Assembly: GCA_023935145.1 (NCBI GenBank)
Contig: CM043700.1
Coordinates: 36,015,620-36,079,619 of the forward strand
Length of the DNA stretch: 64,000 nt
Direction of reading: 5' to 3'
Source of the DNA: Bretschneidera sinensis
Lineage: Eukaryota > Streptophyta > Magnoliopsida > Brassicales > Akaniaceae
The translations under genes and the position numbers were made by a program. Positions 1 through 11,552 of the stretch are shown here, piece after piece (the first letter of the stretch is position 1; every line of letters begins with the position of its first letter). The notes beneath the pieces were generated by a model that was not told where the DNA came from, ran no database searches, and was given only the letters and a program-made list of their open reading frames with translations.

Positions 1-1
1 T

Positions 2-33
<32 letters not shown>

Positions 34-192
34 TAAGGCTTCTTTGTTTTTTTCTTTTTAAATCTGCAAAACACACTAAAACACAAAATTCTCCAAAGGA
101 CCACATTTGTCAAGAAATTCAATGAATAATCAAAATTAATCTTAACAAATGCATATAATTAACTCTATCTGAAGTGCATTTTCATGCCCTAA

Positions 193-654
193 TCATAAGC
201 CATTCTTGTTTACAGTAGCTTTCAACACTATATTTGATCCATTAAGAACATGCATCTCTCCAGTGCCCACAATCCATGTGTATCTCATCTTATCAAGCTC
301 TCCCAAAATAATGATATTTGTAGTGAGAGAGAAAGCAAACTTTACCTTCTCAAGTGTCTTCATTTTTCCATCATGGAGCTTTAACTTTAAGCTTCCTTCA
401 TCATCAATTACTTTGTATTTCCCACATGCGGTAGCAACTGTGACATGGGTAGGTTCCTTCATGCAATCAAATTACTTCTTCTTGTTGAATATGTGAGTGG
501 ATGACGTAAAATCAAGTAGCACTATATCACTTTCATAAACATTTTCTTCGATGTTCTCAATAGCTAGCATCATTTCTTCACCACTTCCTTTGGTGATATT
601 AGCACTTTCACTACTCTTTTCATTATTGCCATTCTTTCCACCCATCCTTCTCAA
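193..654 (-). pseudogene. copia gag-protease region, decayed
   Basis: Minus-strand frames 654-472 and 462-193 together match the copia protease region and the segment after it. The catalytic Asp-Ser-Gly-Ala core is degraded to a Leu-Leu-Asp-Phe-Thr sequence, so the enzyme would be dead. A later stretch with the pattern LTTNIIILGELDKMRYTW is the usual conserved block downstream of copia proteases. A stop near 463-471 separates the pieces; the sister copy at 62282-62743 is open across this point. Family assignment is firm; loss of activity follows from the missing active-site Gly. Confidence 0.7.
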
Positions 655-1416
655 CTATTTTAAATCACCCTTCATGGCCTTTTAATAATATTGTATGTGT
701 CCTATTTCTTAATAATAGAAACACTTCTTGTCATTGTCATCTCTAGGCCTAGATTTGGATCTCCACCTTAAGCCATTGTTCGCTCTCCATTGGCTCATCC
801 CTCAATCGAAACTCTCTACAACAAGCACTTGACTACCACTAGACAAGCTCTAGTTTCCCATCAATCTCTCATTCTCACGCAAGAGCACGGTTACATAATC
901 TAAGCTCAATGTCGACTTGCCCACAAACAATGTTTGCACCAATGGTTTGTAAGATTTTGGCAAAGATGATAATAAGAGCAATGCCTTCTCCTCATCCTTC
1001 AATGTTTTTTCTGCATTCAACAATTGAGATACTAACTTTTTAAATTCATTCAAGTGATCATGAAGACTTGTACCTTTTTCTATCTTTAGATAATAGAGGT
1101 CCATCTTGAGACACAATTTTTTGGTCAAAGACTTTGATTTATAGATGCTTTCGAGCTTATCCCACAAACCCTTGGGTGTAGTTTCCTTCAAAACGGTATA
1201 CTAGATCTCGAGAGCAAGAGCTAATTTGATTGTGCTTACAACCTTCCTCTGAATCGATTGCCACTTTCTATCAGTCATATCTTCTATCTTTTCTTCCTCT
1301 AAAGTCTGATCAAGATCTTGTTGCACTAGAAGATCTTGAACTGTACTCTACCACAAAGAAAAATTATTTCTTCCATTAAATAAAGGAATCTCAAATTTAG
1401 ATATGCTTGTCGACAT
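655..1416 (-). pseudogene. copia gag (UBN2-type), broken
   Basis: A likely start codon lies at 1416-1414 on the minus strand. The best preserved block is 1191-850, 113 residues with the UBN2/gag pattern (GLWDKLESIY, then LKMDLYYLK, then LLLLSSLPKSYK). An in-frame stop just upstream of 1191 and another early in the N-terminal part break the frame. Around 690-770 a degenerate Cys-rich patch is what remains of a CCHC zinc knuckle. It would have packaged element RNA into virus-like particles. The sister copy at 62750-63493 is broken in different places. Confidence 0.7.
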
Positions 1417-1481
1417 GGTGATGCAGACGTAACAAATAGCAACAAACAACTTCTTCAAATAGATCAGACTCTAATACCACT

Positions 1482-1839
1482 TGTTTAGATTTTATCCCTA
1501 AAATCCACCTACTCAAACTTACAATAATTAAATAGGCAAATAAACAAACAAATATCAAGCACAACAATTTAATATGGTTCGAGAACCTCCTTTCCTATAC
1601 CATCAACAAACCCACAATTTTATTAATTCTTAACAACAACTTTAAGAAAAACAAAATTATTACCCTGTCAACCTCACAACCTAAAATCTCCAATACACCC
1701 AAAGACTACTATTGTACAAGTAACAATCTAATAGGAAACTAGTACTACTCCTACTAGAACAACCAACTATAAATTAGGAAACTACTTTTTCTAAACCAAT
1801 TAGAATTTTTTTGTGAAAATTTGATCCAAAATCCTAACA
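1482..1839 (-). repeat. 5' LTR of copia element at 1-1839
   Basis: 358 bp. On the minus strand it begins TGTTAGGATTTTGG at 1839 and ends ATCTAAACA at 1482, followed two bases later by a tRNA-Met type primer-binding site. It aligns with the LTR starting at 63562, which keeps about 110 bp more in the middle, and with the shorter solo LTR at 50496-50670. The 5 bp beyond the LTR are TGGTT; the matching target duplication would lie outside the window. Confidence 0.75.
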
Positions 1840-2402
1840 TGGTTTCTTTTGGTTGAAAAATTATTATATGTGTTGAGTTTTCGTATTAATCTCATTCGTT
1901 TTGGAACCTCACAAGAAAAAAAAAGCGAGTTGGGGGAAAAATCAACATTGCTCTCAAAAAAAGAGTCATAATTATCGGAGCTAATTTAAGTAAATTGCTT
2001 TTCACACTACTTAGAAATTCAGATTTCAATACTTAATTTGAAATTCCCCATACACCCCAAAAGGATTCTGTATGTCATTATCTAATTAATGATGGATATG
2101 TTGTCAGGATCCTTTGACCGTTTTGAAATTGTCCATTGTAATGTGATCACTTGAAAGAAAAAACAATGTGCAAATTGTTAAAAAAATTATTAAGAAAAAT
2201 AAAAAAAGTGACCCAGAGATTATGTGCCTATTAAATATTTTAAGAGCTGCCCTGATTCCCTAATAATTACATAAAAGTTCATTTGGAAGAGCAAATCACG
2301 ATTTAAAGTTTTATCTTGACCATCCATGCTTTTTAAAAGTACTCAAAATCAAGCACAAATTAGACAGAGAAAAGACAGGGAGTAAGAGGGAGAGAGAACA
2401 TC
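1840..2402 (+). promoter_or_regulatory. 5' flank and probable 5' UTR of the MADS-box gene
   Basis: The 560 bp between the retrotransposon LTR and the MADS start codon contain no other coding sequence. The last 35 bp before the ATG are strongly purine-rich (GA-type), a common feature of plant leaders. No convincing TATA box was found; the region around 2325-2340 is only TTTTAAAA-like. The promoter is therefore inferred from position. The adjacent LTR reads away from the gene, so it is not obviously the promoter. Confidence 0.3.
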
Positions 2403-4925
2403 ATGGGAAAAAAGAAATTAATAATCCAAAGACTAGAAACTAGGAAGGAAAGGCTAGCAAAATTTTCAAAGCGCAAAGCAGGTCTTCTGAGAAAGGCTAA
2501 AGAACTTGGGATATTGTGTGAAGCTGATCTTGCCCTTCTAATGTTTTCTCCTACAGGAAAACCAACCGTTTTTGTTAGCCAGAACAAGTAAAAATTCGTA
2601 ACTATGTATTCATATGTTAATTAATTATATGAAAATTCTTATTTAGACTATCTCTTATTAATTAAACCAATCACCAGTTGTAATTTTAGATAATTTGAAA
2701 ATTTATTAGATCGTTGAGATTTTGAAATCAGTGAATTTTTTAAAATAGTAAAACATGATTTTTGTAGTCTACAATTCACATGTTAAAAAGAATCTGAGTA
2801 AGAATTTCTCTTGAAAATAATCAGCCAGGTTAAGAATTTTATAATAGGTATTCTAGGACAAAAAACTGGCTATTAATTACTTTTATACAGTAGTATATAG
2901 TTTCATTTTCAAAGTTTGTGACATTTTGCTTGTTACAGGAAGTTGGGCACCGTTTTGGAGAAGATGTCCAGTAAGTCTGTTGAAGATCGAGAAGAAAGGT
3001 ATTTGTGTGATATTTACATTGAAAATAGTTTCTCTTAAGTATATTTAATTAACTATATTCACATATATCATATACATTTCAAACATTGATTAATCTTTTT
3101 TTTTCTTTTTTGTTTTGTGTGTGTTCCTATATCAGCCGGAGGATCTATACCATGACGGTAAGAATCGACTCTGATTTCTATTTTTCAAATATTTTGGTAG
3201 GTTTCTATTCATATTTGGTCCCCAATATTGAATTTGATATATGATACATTGGTAAATTTGACATTTGCATATATCCAATCCAGTATCAAGAAATCAGTAC
3301 AGAAAAGGATCCAAAAATCCATTTTTTCCTTATAAGTTACTGTGCAATTTTTTTTTTTTTTTTTTATCAAAATCATATCTTGAATGTCTATATTTGTAAA
3401 ATTGACATTTAACATGTCTCTGATTTAGTACGTTGAAATTTGGTATTGGAGAGGATTCAATGATCCTTTTCTCTTTACACTTTATTGGTTATCGCCCCAA
3501 ATTCTATCATTAAAACTTATCTTGTGTTGTTATGCTTGTAAACTTGACATCTCACATGTATTCAAATCCGATACCAAAGAAATCTACATTGGAGAGTTTC
3601 CGGTTTCTTCTCCTTATGGGTTACCGTCTCAAAGTCCATCACTAAAACCGTAACTTGTACTGCTGCATTTATAAATTTGAAATTCAAATCAAATACAGAT
3701 AAAATTGCTATTGAAAGATTCAATGATCATTTTCTTTTTTTTTTCCCACTCCTTATACGTTATTTTCCAAATTTTATCATCAAAACTACATCTTGTATGA
3801 TTATATTTGTAAATTTGACATTTGGCATGTATCACATCCAATACTGAGAAAATCAATACTGGAGAAGATTTAAAGATCCTTTCCTTTTTTTTTCTTTTAC
3901 AAGTTATCATCCCAAATTCTATAGATAAAACCATATCTTGTACTGTTATGTTCGTAAATTTGACAGATGGCATCTATCCAATCCAGTACCAAAGAAATCA
4001 ATACATGAGGGTGAAGGATCATTTCCTTCTTTCTCTCGAAGCTTCTGCTATATTGTGTTCGTAGATGATGATCCTTTCTTTGTCTTCCTTCTTCTTTCTT
4101 GTGAAGTTTTCATTTGATCTTGCTCTCAAGTTAAGGATTCTTGATGATGCTTCTTTCTTCATTTTCTAACCTCCTTTGCTTTGATGCTTCCCTTATGTTT
4201 ATGGCTTGTGTCAAGTTTGGTTAAAACAACTTCATTTTCTCTGGTGCCATTGTTCCCTTTTTTTTTTTTATCATTGATTAGATAAAAATCTGAAACACTC
4301 AAGTAATTTGTTAGAACCATAGTAAGAGTTTTGTTATCATCAAAACACATAGGATAAGTGACACAATGTTAACATATCCAATCCAAAATCGAAAAAAATC
4401 AGTACTAGAGAGGATGCAAGGATCCTATCTTTTTTTTGCCCTCTCATATGAGTTAACATCTAGATTCTATAAACAAAATCATATCTTGTATAACTATGTT
4501 TGTAATTTGACATTTGACTTGCATCTCATCCTAAGAAGATTCAAGGATATTCCTTTGTTTTTCTTATTTCTAAATTTTTTATGAGTAAGATTCGATTTCA
4601 AATTTTTTGTACAATAAAAATTGTTTTATCAAGTGTTAGAAGACCAATTTGTTTGGTTGTGTTGAAAGGTAGGTTTAAGTCAGAGTTTGTTTTTTAAAAT
4701 TTACAAAAATAAAAACTAATAAAATCAAATCAATTTTCCTCCGGTTAGTTCTTTATTCTTTTTTCTTATTTTTTTCCTTTTCTTTATTCTTCTTTTGTAG
4801 GTTTTGAAGAAAGCATATGAGAAACATCCCAATGTTGAGGTTGACCCAAGAAACTTTTCAGTTGACAGGTATAAGTTTTCTTCTCCAAGTTTATTTTTTT
4901 TTATTAATAATTGATGTATACATAT

Positions 4926-4957
<32 letters not shown>

Positions 4958-6449
4958 TATTTATTTATTTATCCTTAGTTTTATAATTTTATTTCTTTTC
5001 TCTTTCACTGCAGAAATGATTTGCTCAAAGTAAGTGTGGTTCTTCATTTGGAGAAAACCTTTAAATATTTGTCTATTTGTATTTCATTCCAGCAAGTTGG
5101 CTTGTTAATGTCAATAGCATTTTCGTCATTTACGTAGTTGCAAGAGGATCGGTTGAAGGAGCTGAAAGAAAAACTTAATGAGAAGAACAAAACACTGAGG
5201 TTTCACTTATTATTTAACTTTCTCTTGAAATTAAGATATTGTTTGTTGTGGGTACCATTAGAACCCGTTTTCTCTTTATCAGTGATTGGAAGAATCCAGA
5301 AAATGTTGAGGACTTGTCTCAAATCAAACTCATGGAGGAACATCTCATTGGAGCTCTTAATAAAGTAAAAACTAAGAAGGTATGTCAATTTTTATATTTT
5401 TTAGATAACAAGAGTGTCCGAATTTTTAAGCCAATTACTTTCGTTCTAATATTTTGGTTACATATAAATTCTTTGTTTTGACCGCATATATCAGATGAAA
5501 CTTGAAATAAATTTTGTAAACCTAATCTTTAGAGTATATTTGGATTCAGGGAGAACAAAGTAACACGAAAAAAAAAAAGAAAATAGAGAGAGTACTTGCA
5601 CCCATTGTTTGAAAGTTAATTTTTCTTTAATAAGAAAAAAGAAATGGGGAAAATCCTTTATAATATTTTACTGCACTTATCATTATGCCCTTAAATTTTA
5701 TGATATTTTTTTAACAAATATAAATATAATAAAATGCATTAAATTATTATTTTTTTTTCTTTTTTAAACGTCCAAAACAAAAGATGGATATATGTACCCT
5801 AATTGTTTTTTTCTCATTTCTTTTCCTTTCATGTCTTATTCTTTCTTTTCTCACCAAACTTCCATATAAGATTTAAGCTTTAAAAAGTTATTCACTCTTA
5901 TTGATCTTGCTTGAAGAACTTTAGTTTTTGGTATCTGATTATTATAATTAGAAACTAACCCAAACATTCTTAAAAAAACAATAATTTGCATATCCTTGAC
6001 ATAAATAGAAAAACAACAATTCTTCTATGATGTTCATATTTTCAATGTAATTTGAAAAAAAAAATTCAATATTATATTAGAAAGATAAAAAAATAAAGAA
6101 ATATTTTTTTCTAAATCATATTAACGATGAGTAAATTGTTGAGAAAAATAATAAAAATAGAAAAAAAAAACATTTTTTACAACTAATTGCGACCTTAACA
6201 TTCTCAGTGTGTTTATGTAACCATCATTATAATAAACAATAATTTTCATATAAATGGCTCATAGAATCTTAAATTAATGGCAATTAAACAATTAATGATG
6301 TTAGAAAGAAGAAAATCCAAATTTACACGTCAATCATGAGTACTTCACGTATTGAATTGAAACCTTGATGCTCTATATCAAAGTAGGAAATGGCTGATAT
6401 TTGATTTTGATTTGTGTAGGCAACTGATCAAGACCTGCATACCAATTGA
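2403..6449 (+). CDS. MIKC*-type MADS-box transcription factor, 8 exons, short
   Basis: Proposed exons: 2403-2587, 2939-2998, 3136-3157, 4801-4868, 5014-5029, 5138-5199, 5283-5379, 6420-6449. All introns are GT-AG and the phases join to a 179-codon frame ending TGA at 6447-6449. Exon 1 encodes a MADS DNA-binding domain (residues 1-61; GLLRKAKELGILC and LLMFSPTGKP). The block LMFSPTGKP and a K-like region with a W-x-NPE-x-V pattern (about residues 139-170) are typical of MIKC* proteins, the AGL66/AGL104 relatives that act as dimers mainly in pollen. The usual long C-terminal region is absent, and so is a 45-bp exon that survives in the copy at 31506-31550. The MADS domain has several residues unusual for the class. 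It may be a functional short protein or a young pseudogene; expression is unknown. Confidence 0.6.
3220..4600. repeat. Diverged tandem repeats in MADS intron 3
   Basis: Intron 3 contains seven or eight diverged units of about 140 bp. Each has the same order of words: a T-rich tract, a segment like ATCATCAAAACCATATCTTG, then TTTGTAAATTTGACAT, then a segment like CCAATACCAAGAAATC, then GGAGAGGAT. Clear unit starts lie near 3225, 3366, 3515, 3650, 3786, 3931 and 4330. The same array is in the paralogous intron at 28310-29690, so it predates the gene duplication. Confidence 0.75.
4922..4957. repeat. CA/TA microsatellite in MADS intron 4
   Basis: A short CA tract runs into a TA tract between exons 4 and 5. 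The paralogous intron at about 30268-30297 has a TA tract in the same place. Confidence 0.8.
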
Positions 6450-7224
6450 CTTCACAATCTGGATTCTGGATCCTCGACCAAGTTGCTGTCCAGCAAATGA
6501 TGATTAAATAATCTTATATTTTATTTCATGCATAATTAAGTAGTTTTTTTTTATTTTTTTTCTATTATCTATATCAAACATTGGTGGAAAGGTTTAACCG
6601 GATTTGGTATGGTGTAATTAAACTTCATTTCAGGTTTGTGAGGAAAACTCTCTTTAGACTTTATATAAATTTTCAATCACATGTTATCACTACTCAATAA
6701 AATTACAAAAATTTATCATTCATATTGAAATATTATTAGTTTCTTTTCGCTTAGCTTCTTCTTCTTTGTTTCAAGAGTAGAGAAAAAAACCCAGAACCCA
6801 TATGCTCGCCACCCACGCTGACTATTGTCGGTCCTTCCCCTCACCGGCTCTGCTCTTTACTCTTTCGCAGCCGATGAACCCCTCACTGTCTTCGACTAAA
6901 GCCTAGCGCTCTTCTTCCATCCCCCTTCTCTACCCATCACAACCACCACGAATCTCATTCGTTCACATGTCCCACCATCCCCTTCTCCTTCCTCCCTCCC
7001 TCCAGACTTCGCCTCCTCCTTCTTTCTCTCCCTTATTTTCTCCCATCATAGCCAACTCGAAGCTTCCTTACATCCTCTTCATCTTTAGTCTCTCTTCCTC
7101 TAGTCGCCGTCACAAACAGAAGTTTGATAAGTTCGACGATGCCTCGACGTCGTATGGGAGCTACAGGACGATGCCACCACCTAGTTGCCGCTTACGCTGA
7201 CTATTATCGGTCCCTCCCCCTACC
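5665..7224 (+). other. Duplicated MADS tail and 3' flank, copy 1
   Basis: This block covers most of intron 7, the last exon (6420-6449) and the 3' flank. It matches 22465-24000 nearly throughout. The part 6500-6740 also matches 32040-32230. From about 6770 there is a C/T-rich unit of roughly 380 bp, and a second unit starts near 7195 but is cut at 7225 by viral sequence. The second block copy preserves both units, the second interrupted by a copia element at 24072. An open frame at 6967-7200 lies in the repeat unit and shows no recognisable domain, so I do not call a gene. Confidence 0.75.
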
Positions 7225-7304
7225 GACCCTGATAAATTTGCAGCAAGATCCTCTGAAATACATGACCTGGAATCTGGATTTTTGTGGCATAATCATTCAG
7301 GCTG
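7225..7304 (+). other. Scrambled left virus-host junction
   Basis: Positions 7225-7261 repeat 37 bp of the coat region found at 7921-7957. They are followed by about 43 bp of unassigned filler before collinear coat sequence begins near 7305. Filler made of displaced viral fragments is typical of end-joining integration, not of an integrase. Confidence 0.65.
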
Positions 7305-8475
7305 TATTGATAATTCTGATGATATTTTAAAATCAATAAATGAAAGATTAAGGGGATTATCCCTTACATCAGAAGGACCCTCAAACAATATTAATGTTAT
7401 AGAAAAAGATATTATCAATGAAATCGAAGAGTCCAATGATATTAATAAAACATATAAAAGAAATTTCAATAATGCATCTCAGCCCAAAACTAGAAACTAT
7501 TACCCTAGACCAACCCCTCCAGATTTACAAAATGAAGAAAGAACTTTTGCTACTCAAGCAAGATATGATGACACTTCAATATATGAGTGGAATATAGACG
7601 GAGCAAGGGAACATATAATTATAAATACCCTTCAAGAAATGACTATGGCAACTATTGCCTATAGGACAAGGAGTGACAACACAGACAAAAAGGTAACTCT
7701 TGCCATAATTGTTGGGTTTACTGGAACCCTCAAAGGATGGTGGGATAATTACCTTACTGAACAAAATCGAAACGAAATCACTGAAGCAGCCATACAAATA
7801 AATGCTACTCAAACTGTCCAAAACCCACAAACTAGAGAAATGATATCCAGGGTAGTACCTATAAACCAAGAAAATGCATTTGAAACCCTAATATATGCTA
7901 TTACCAAACACTTCATTGGAGACCCTGATAAATTTGCAGCAAGATCCTCTGAAATACTTATAAACCTAACTTGTCCTACTTTGCAAGATTTCAGATGGTA
8001 TAAAGATGTTTTTCTTGCCAAAGTATTTACAAGAAAAGATAGTAATAACGCTTATTGGAAAGAAAAGTTCATATCTGGACTCCAAAATTATTTGCTCAAA
8101 AGGTTAGACAAAGGATCAGAGACCTAAATGGTGGGTCTGTTCCTTATGACCATCTCTCTTATGGAGAAATCATCAGCTACATAAATTACGAAGGTCTAGC
8201 AATATGCAATGACCTTAAACTAAAATAAAAAATGAAATGAGAAATGAGTCAAAGTAGAAAAGAATTAGGATCATTTTGTAGTCAGTATGGCTATGAAACC
8301 CTAAGAGCCCTATCAGCCGAAAATAAAAAGAAACGAAAGTTTGACAAAAATACAAAAAACCTATAAAATCTTCCTTTACCCATAAAACCCAAAAACCTAG
8401 TTTTCAAAAAACAAAAAAATCCCAAACTCCCTCAAAAGCCTGTTTCAAGTTTGGAAGACTTGGACATTAGGAAAA
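7282..8475 (+). pseudogene. Pararetroviral coat (capsid) region, copy A
   Basis: Open from 7282 to 8127 and then continued in another frame after a small deletion near 8086. The 281-residue open part has the coat core (a block like GFTGTLKGWW near residues 147-156). Further on, at 8440-8470, lies a degenerate CCHC knuckle in which the second Cys is Phe and a stop follows the His. In live relatives this domain forms the capsid and binds nucleic acid. Copy B at 21171-22460 is collinear but has different defects, so the two copies decayed separately. Confidence 0.75.
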
Positions 8476-9105
8476 AAATTGTAAGGTTAAACAAAAGATT
8501 AATGAATTAGATATTAAGGAATCTCTAAAGCAACAATTGACAAAGGTAATGGTAAATGACTCTCAAATAGAAGAAGAATATTTTTCCTCTGATAATGAAG
8601 AAATCATTTACACAATACAAGATAGTACAGATTCCGAAGAATTCAATGATTCACAGTGTGACTGTGAAGATGGACTTTGCTTATGTAAATCCATCAATAT
8701 GATCACTTCTCAAAAAGAATTTTTTTTAGATATAATTGACAAAATAGATGACCCCATAATCAAAAAAAGATTATCTAGTAAAATTAAGAGATATAATTCA
8801 AGAAGAAAACAAGATTGTAACACCACCTGAACCTTATAACCTCGCAAAGATTTTTGAAAATCGTTTTCACAAACCTAAAATAGCCACCACACAAGACTTA
8901 CAAATAGAAATTGATATTATGAAAGACCAAATAAAAGAAATTCAAAAGGATACATTTGATTTAATGGCAAAAATGATTAATTTAGAAATTAATAATCTTA
9001 AAGAATCAATCTCTTAACAAATCAACAAAGAGGTCCCCAAAGAAGTCCCTCAAACTTCTAATCATACTAATTTAATAAATATAGATGATGACTCAAAAGA
9101 TGCTT
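8476..9105 (+). pseudogene. Acidic Cys-rich linker between coat and protease
   Basis: The open stretch 8537-8830 (97 residues) is acidic at its start and then has a Cys-rich patch (CDCEDGLCLC) followed by helix-forming residues, a combination seen between coat and protease in caulimovirid polyproteins. It continues past 8830 in another frame as a coiled-coil-like segment rich in Lys, Glu and Ile, up to stops near 9017 and 9118. Its function in live viruses is not established here; the assignment rests on position and composition. Confidence 0.6.
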
Positions 9106-9109
9106 TGTT

Positions 9110-9500
9110 AATCTCATAGAAAAAATTAATTATCAGAAATGGTATATTAAGATTTCTATTGTTATTAACAAAGAATATCATATCAATACTATTGCTTTAG
9201 TAGATTCTGGTGCAGAGCAAAATTGTATTAAAGAAGGACTTATACCTACAAGGTATTATGAAAAAACTACAGAAAGATTAAATACCGCTAGTGGTTCAAA
9301 ATTAAATGTAGAATACAAAATTACAAATTCACATGTTTGCAATGATGGTTATTATATAAAAACTCATTTCATCCTTGTTAAAAATATACACCAAAACATT
9401 ATTTTAGGCACACCATTCCTAACAGAAATATATCCCTTCAAGGTAAGCCACTTAGGGAAAGAAACCAACATATTAGGACAAAGCTTATTCTTTCAATTCT
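9110..9500 (+). pseudogene. Pararetroviral aspartic protease, decayed
   Basis: The catalytic motif Val-Asp-Ser-Gly-Ala is encoded from 9200, and the downstream Ile-Ile-Leu-Gly-Thr-Pro-Phe flap-region pattern near 9402-9420 is at the expected distance. The enzyme would cleave the viral polyprotein. Stops upstream isolate the domain from the coat frame. Beyond 9500 a Gln/Lys-rich spacer leads to the reverse transcriptase with another break near 9740. Confidence 0.7.
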
Positions 9501-9745
9501 TACAACCAGTAGATACAAGAGAATTAAACTTATTACAAACCAATAGTCTGAGTAGACAAATAAATTTAATACAAAACAAACAAGCTCACATAAACTTTCT
9601 CAAAGAAGAAATAAATTATCAAAAAATAGAACAACATATCAGACAACCTCAAATACAATCGCAGATTAAAGAACTTGAAGAGCTATTAAAAAAGAAATTT
9701 GTGCTAACCTCCCTAATGCCTTTTGGGAAAGAAAGAAGCATATAG

Positions 9746-11061
9746 TTTCTTTACCTTATGAACCAGATTTTGATGAAAAAAATATTCCATCTAAATCAAG
9801 ACCGATTCAAATGAATCAAGAATTATTAAATTATTGCCAAGAAGAAATCAAAACTTTATTAAATAAAAAATTAATCCAGCCAAGCAAATCTCCTTGGAGC
9901 TGTCAGTTTTTTTATGTTAAAAAACAAGCTGAACTAGAAAGAGAAGCCCCCAGGCTTGTCATCAATTACAAACCTTTAAACAAAGTTTTACAATGGATTA
10001 GATATCCAATACCTAACAAAAATGATCTTCTCAATAGATTACATGACTCTAGTATATTCTCAAAATTTGATTTAAAATCTGGATTTTGGAAAATTCAAAT
10101 AAATGAAGCAGATAAATACAAAACTGCTTTCAATGTCCCATTTGGTCATTATGAATGAAACGTAATGCCTTTTGGACTCAAAAATGCCCCTTCTGAATTT
10201 CAGAACATCATCAACAATATTTTTAATGATTATTCTAAATTCAGCATTACCTATATCGATGATATATTAATATTTTCAAAATCTATAGATCAACATTTTA
10301 AACGTCTGGAAACATTTTTCCAAATTATCAAAAATAATGGTTTAGTGTTATCTATCACGAAAATGAAATTATTCCAAACTAAGATAAGATTCTTAGGACA
10401 TCTTATCTTCTAAGGAACTATCAAGCCGATTGATAGATCCATTGAATTTGCAAATAAATTTCTAGATGAAATAAAAGATAAAACACAATTACAAAGATTC
10501 ATTGGCTGTTTAAATTATATAGTTGATTATTTCCCACACCTTCGACAAATTTGCGAACCTTTATATAAAAGACTTTGGAAAAATCTTGTTCCCTGGTCAC
10601 AACAACATACAGATGTTGTCAAACTTCTTAAATAAAAAGTCTTAAGTCTTCCATGTCTAGGAATTCTACATCCAGATGCAAAAGTTATTGTTCAAATTGA
10701 TGCCTCAAATATAGGATATGGAGGCATTCTCAAACAAATCCTTCCCCGCAAAACCAATGAACAAATTGTTAGATTCCATTCCGGTATATGGCTTGGTGGT
10801 CAAAAAAATTACTCTACCATCAAAAAAGAAATTTTAGCAATTGTTTTATGCATTTTAAAATTTCAAGATGATTTATATAACAAAACCTTTTTATTAAAAG
10901 TTGATTGCAAATCGGCAAAAGAAATTTTACAAAAAGATGTTCAAATTCTTGTTTCAAAACAAATATTTGCCAGATGGTAGGAGATTCTGAGCGCATTCGA
11001 TTTTGATATCGAATACATTAAAGGAAAGCATAATTCCTCGCCTGACTTCCTCACACGGTAA
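9746..11061 (+). pseudogene. Pararetroviral reverse transcriptase and RNase H
   Basis: One frame runs the whole length and ends at TAA 11059-11061. It is broken by four in-frame stops at 10156 (TGA), 10411 (TAA), 10633 (TAA) and 10978 (TAG). The RT part shows SKFDLKSGFWKIQI, MPFGLKNAP and the catalytic YIDDIL at about 10252. The RNase H part (from about 10660) keeps an Asp-Ala-Ser start and ends with the usual DFLTR-type terminus. These enzymes would copy pregenomic RNA into DNA. No frameshift is needed across 1.3 kb, so this is the best preserved piece of the virus. Confidence 0.85.
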
Positions 11062-11093
11062 TTTTTGCAGGAATCAAACAATTCAAGAAAAGC

Positions 11094-11517
11094 ATGAGTA
11101 TGAGTTCATCAGGTCAAAAAGGAAAGCAAAAGGTGCCTCCACCTTCACCCAAGCCCCAAAGCCTGAATGATTATGCCACAAAAATCCAGATTCCAGGTCA
11201 TCAACCAATTCCCATACAGCCAAAAACCCCTCAAAAATCAAATAGGTTCACATCCTTGGAAAGTCTCCCAAATTTATCTGAATTCCCAAATCTATCCTCC
11301 CAATCATATGCCCAAACACTTTCCCAAACATTTTCCCAAACATCTTCCTCCCAAACATTTACCCCACATACCAGCTAATATATCCAAAAGCACCAAGAAT
11401 ATATTAGATTCTTTATTATCAGACAGTGATGATAAAAGCACCCAGACCCCTGATGATCAGTCCAAATCTCATTTTCAAGATGCTCAAGACCCTTACGATG
11501 CATTTGATCTATCGTAA
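11094..11517 (+). pseudogene. Small 3' viral ORF (ORF2-like), frameshifted
   Basis: It begins 33 bp after the polyprotein stop with ATG at 11094. It encodes a Ser/Pro/Gln-rich, low-complexity protein, open to 11378, and continues in another frame to 11517 with an acidic end. A frameshift near 11340-11375 explains the two overlapping open frames. I recognise no domain. Position after RNase H and before the intergenic region fits the second ORF present in some florendovirus-like genomes. Confidence 0.5.
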
Positions 11518-11552
11518 GGTATCAAACGCCAAAAGCAAATACCTGACGAGTC

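Larger units (their letters stand above)
1..1839 (-). mobile_element. Ty1/copia element, 5' half (family C, copy 1)
   Basis: Read on the minus strand this is LTR (1482-1839), a primer-binding site complementary to initiator tRNA-Met (about 1470-1479), gag and then a protease remnant, running off the window at position 1. No integrase, reverse transcriptase or second LTR is visible. A sister copy with the same order and strand lies at 62084-64000, and an LTR-only remnant of the family is at 50496-50670. Positions 1-192 are AT-rich, starting with a TA repeat, and hold no recognisable coding sequence. The element could be a gag-only non-autonomous form or simply cut by the window edge. Confidence 0.8.

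Noticed and set aside
6967..7330. Ser/Pro-rich open frames before the viral sequence
   Set aside because: They fall in the C/T-rich flank repeat, and the reading frame is not kept in the second copy at 23760-23945.
10252..10270. Reading the RT at 9746-11061 as a Ty3/gypsy element
   Set aside because: No LTRs or integrase; a movement protein, a Cys-rich linker before the protease and an isolated tRNA-Met site fit a pararetrovirus.
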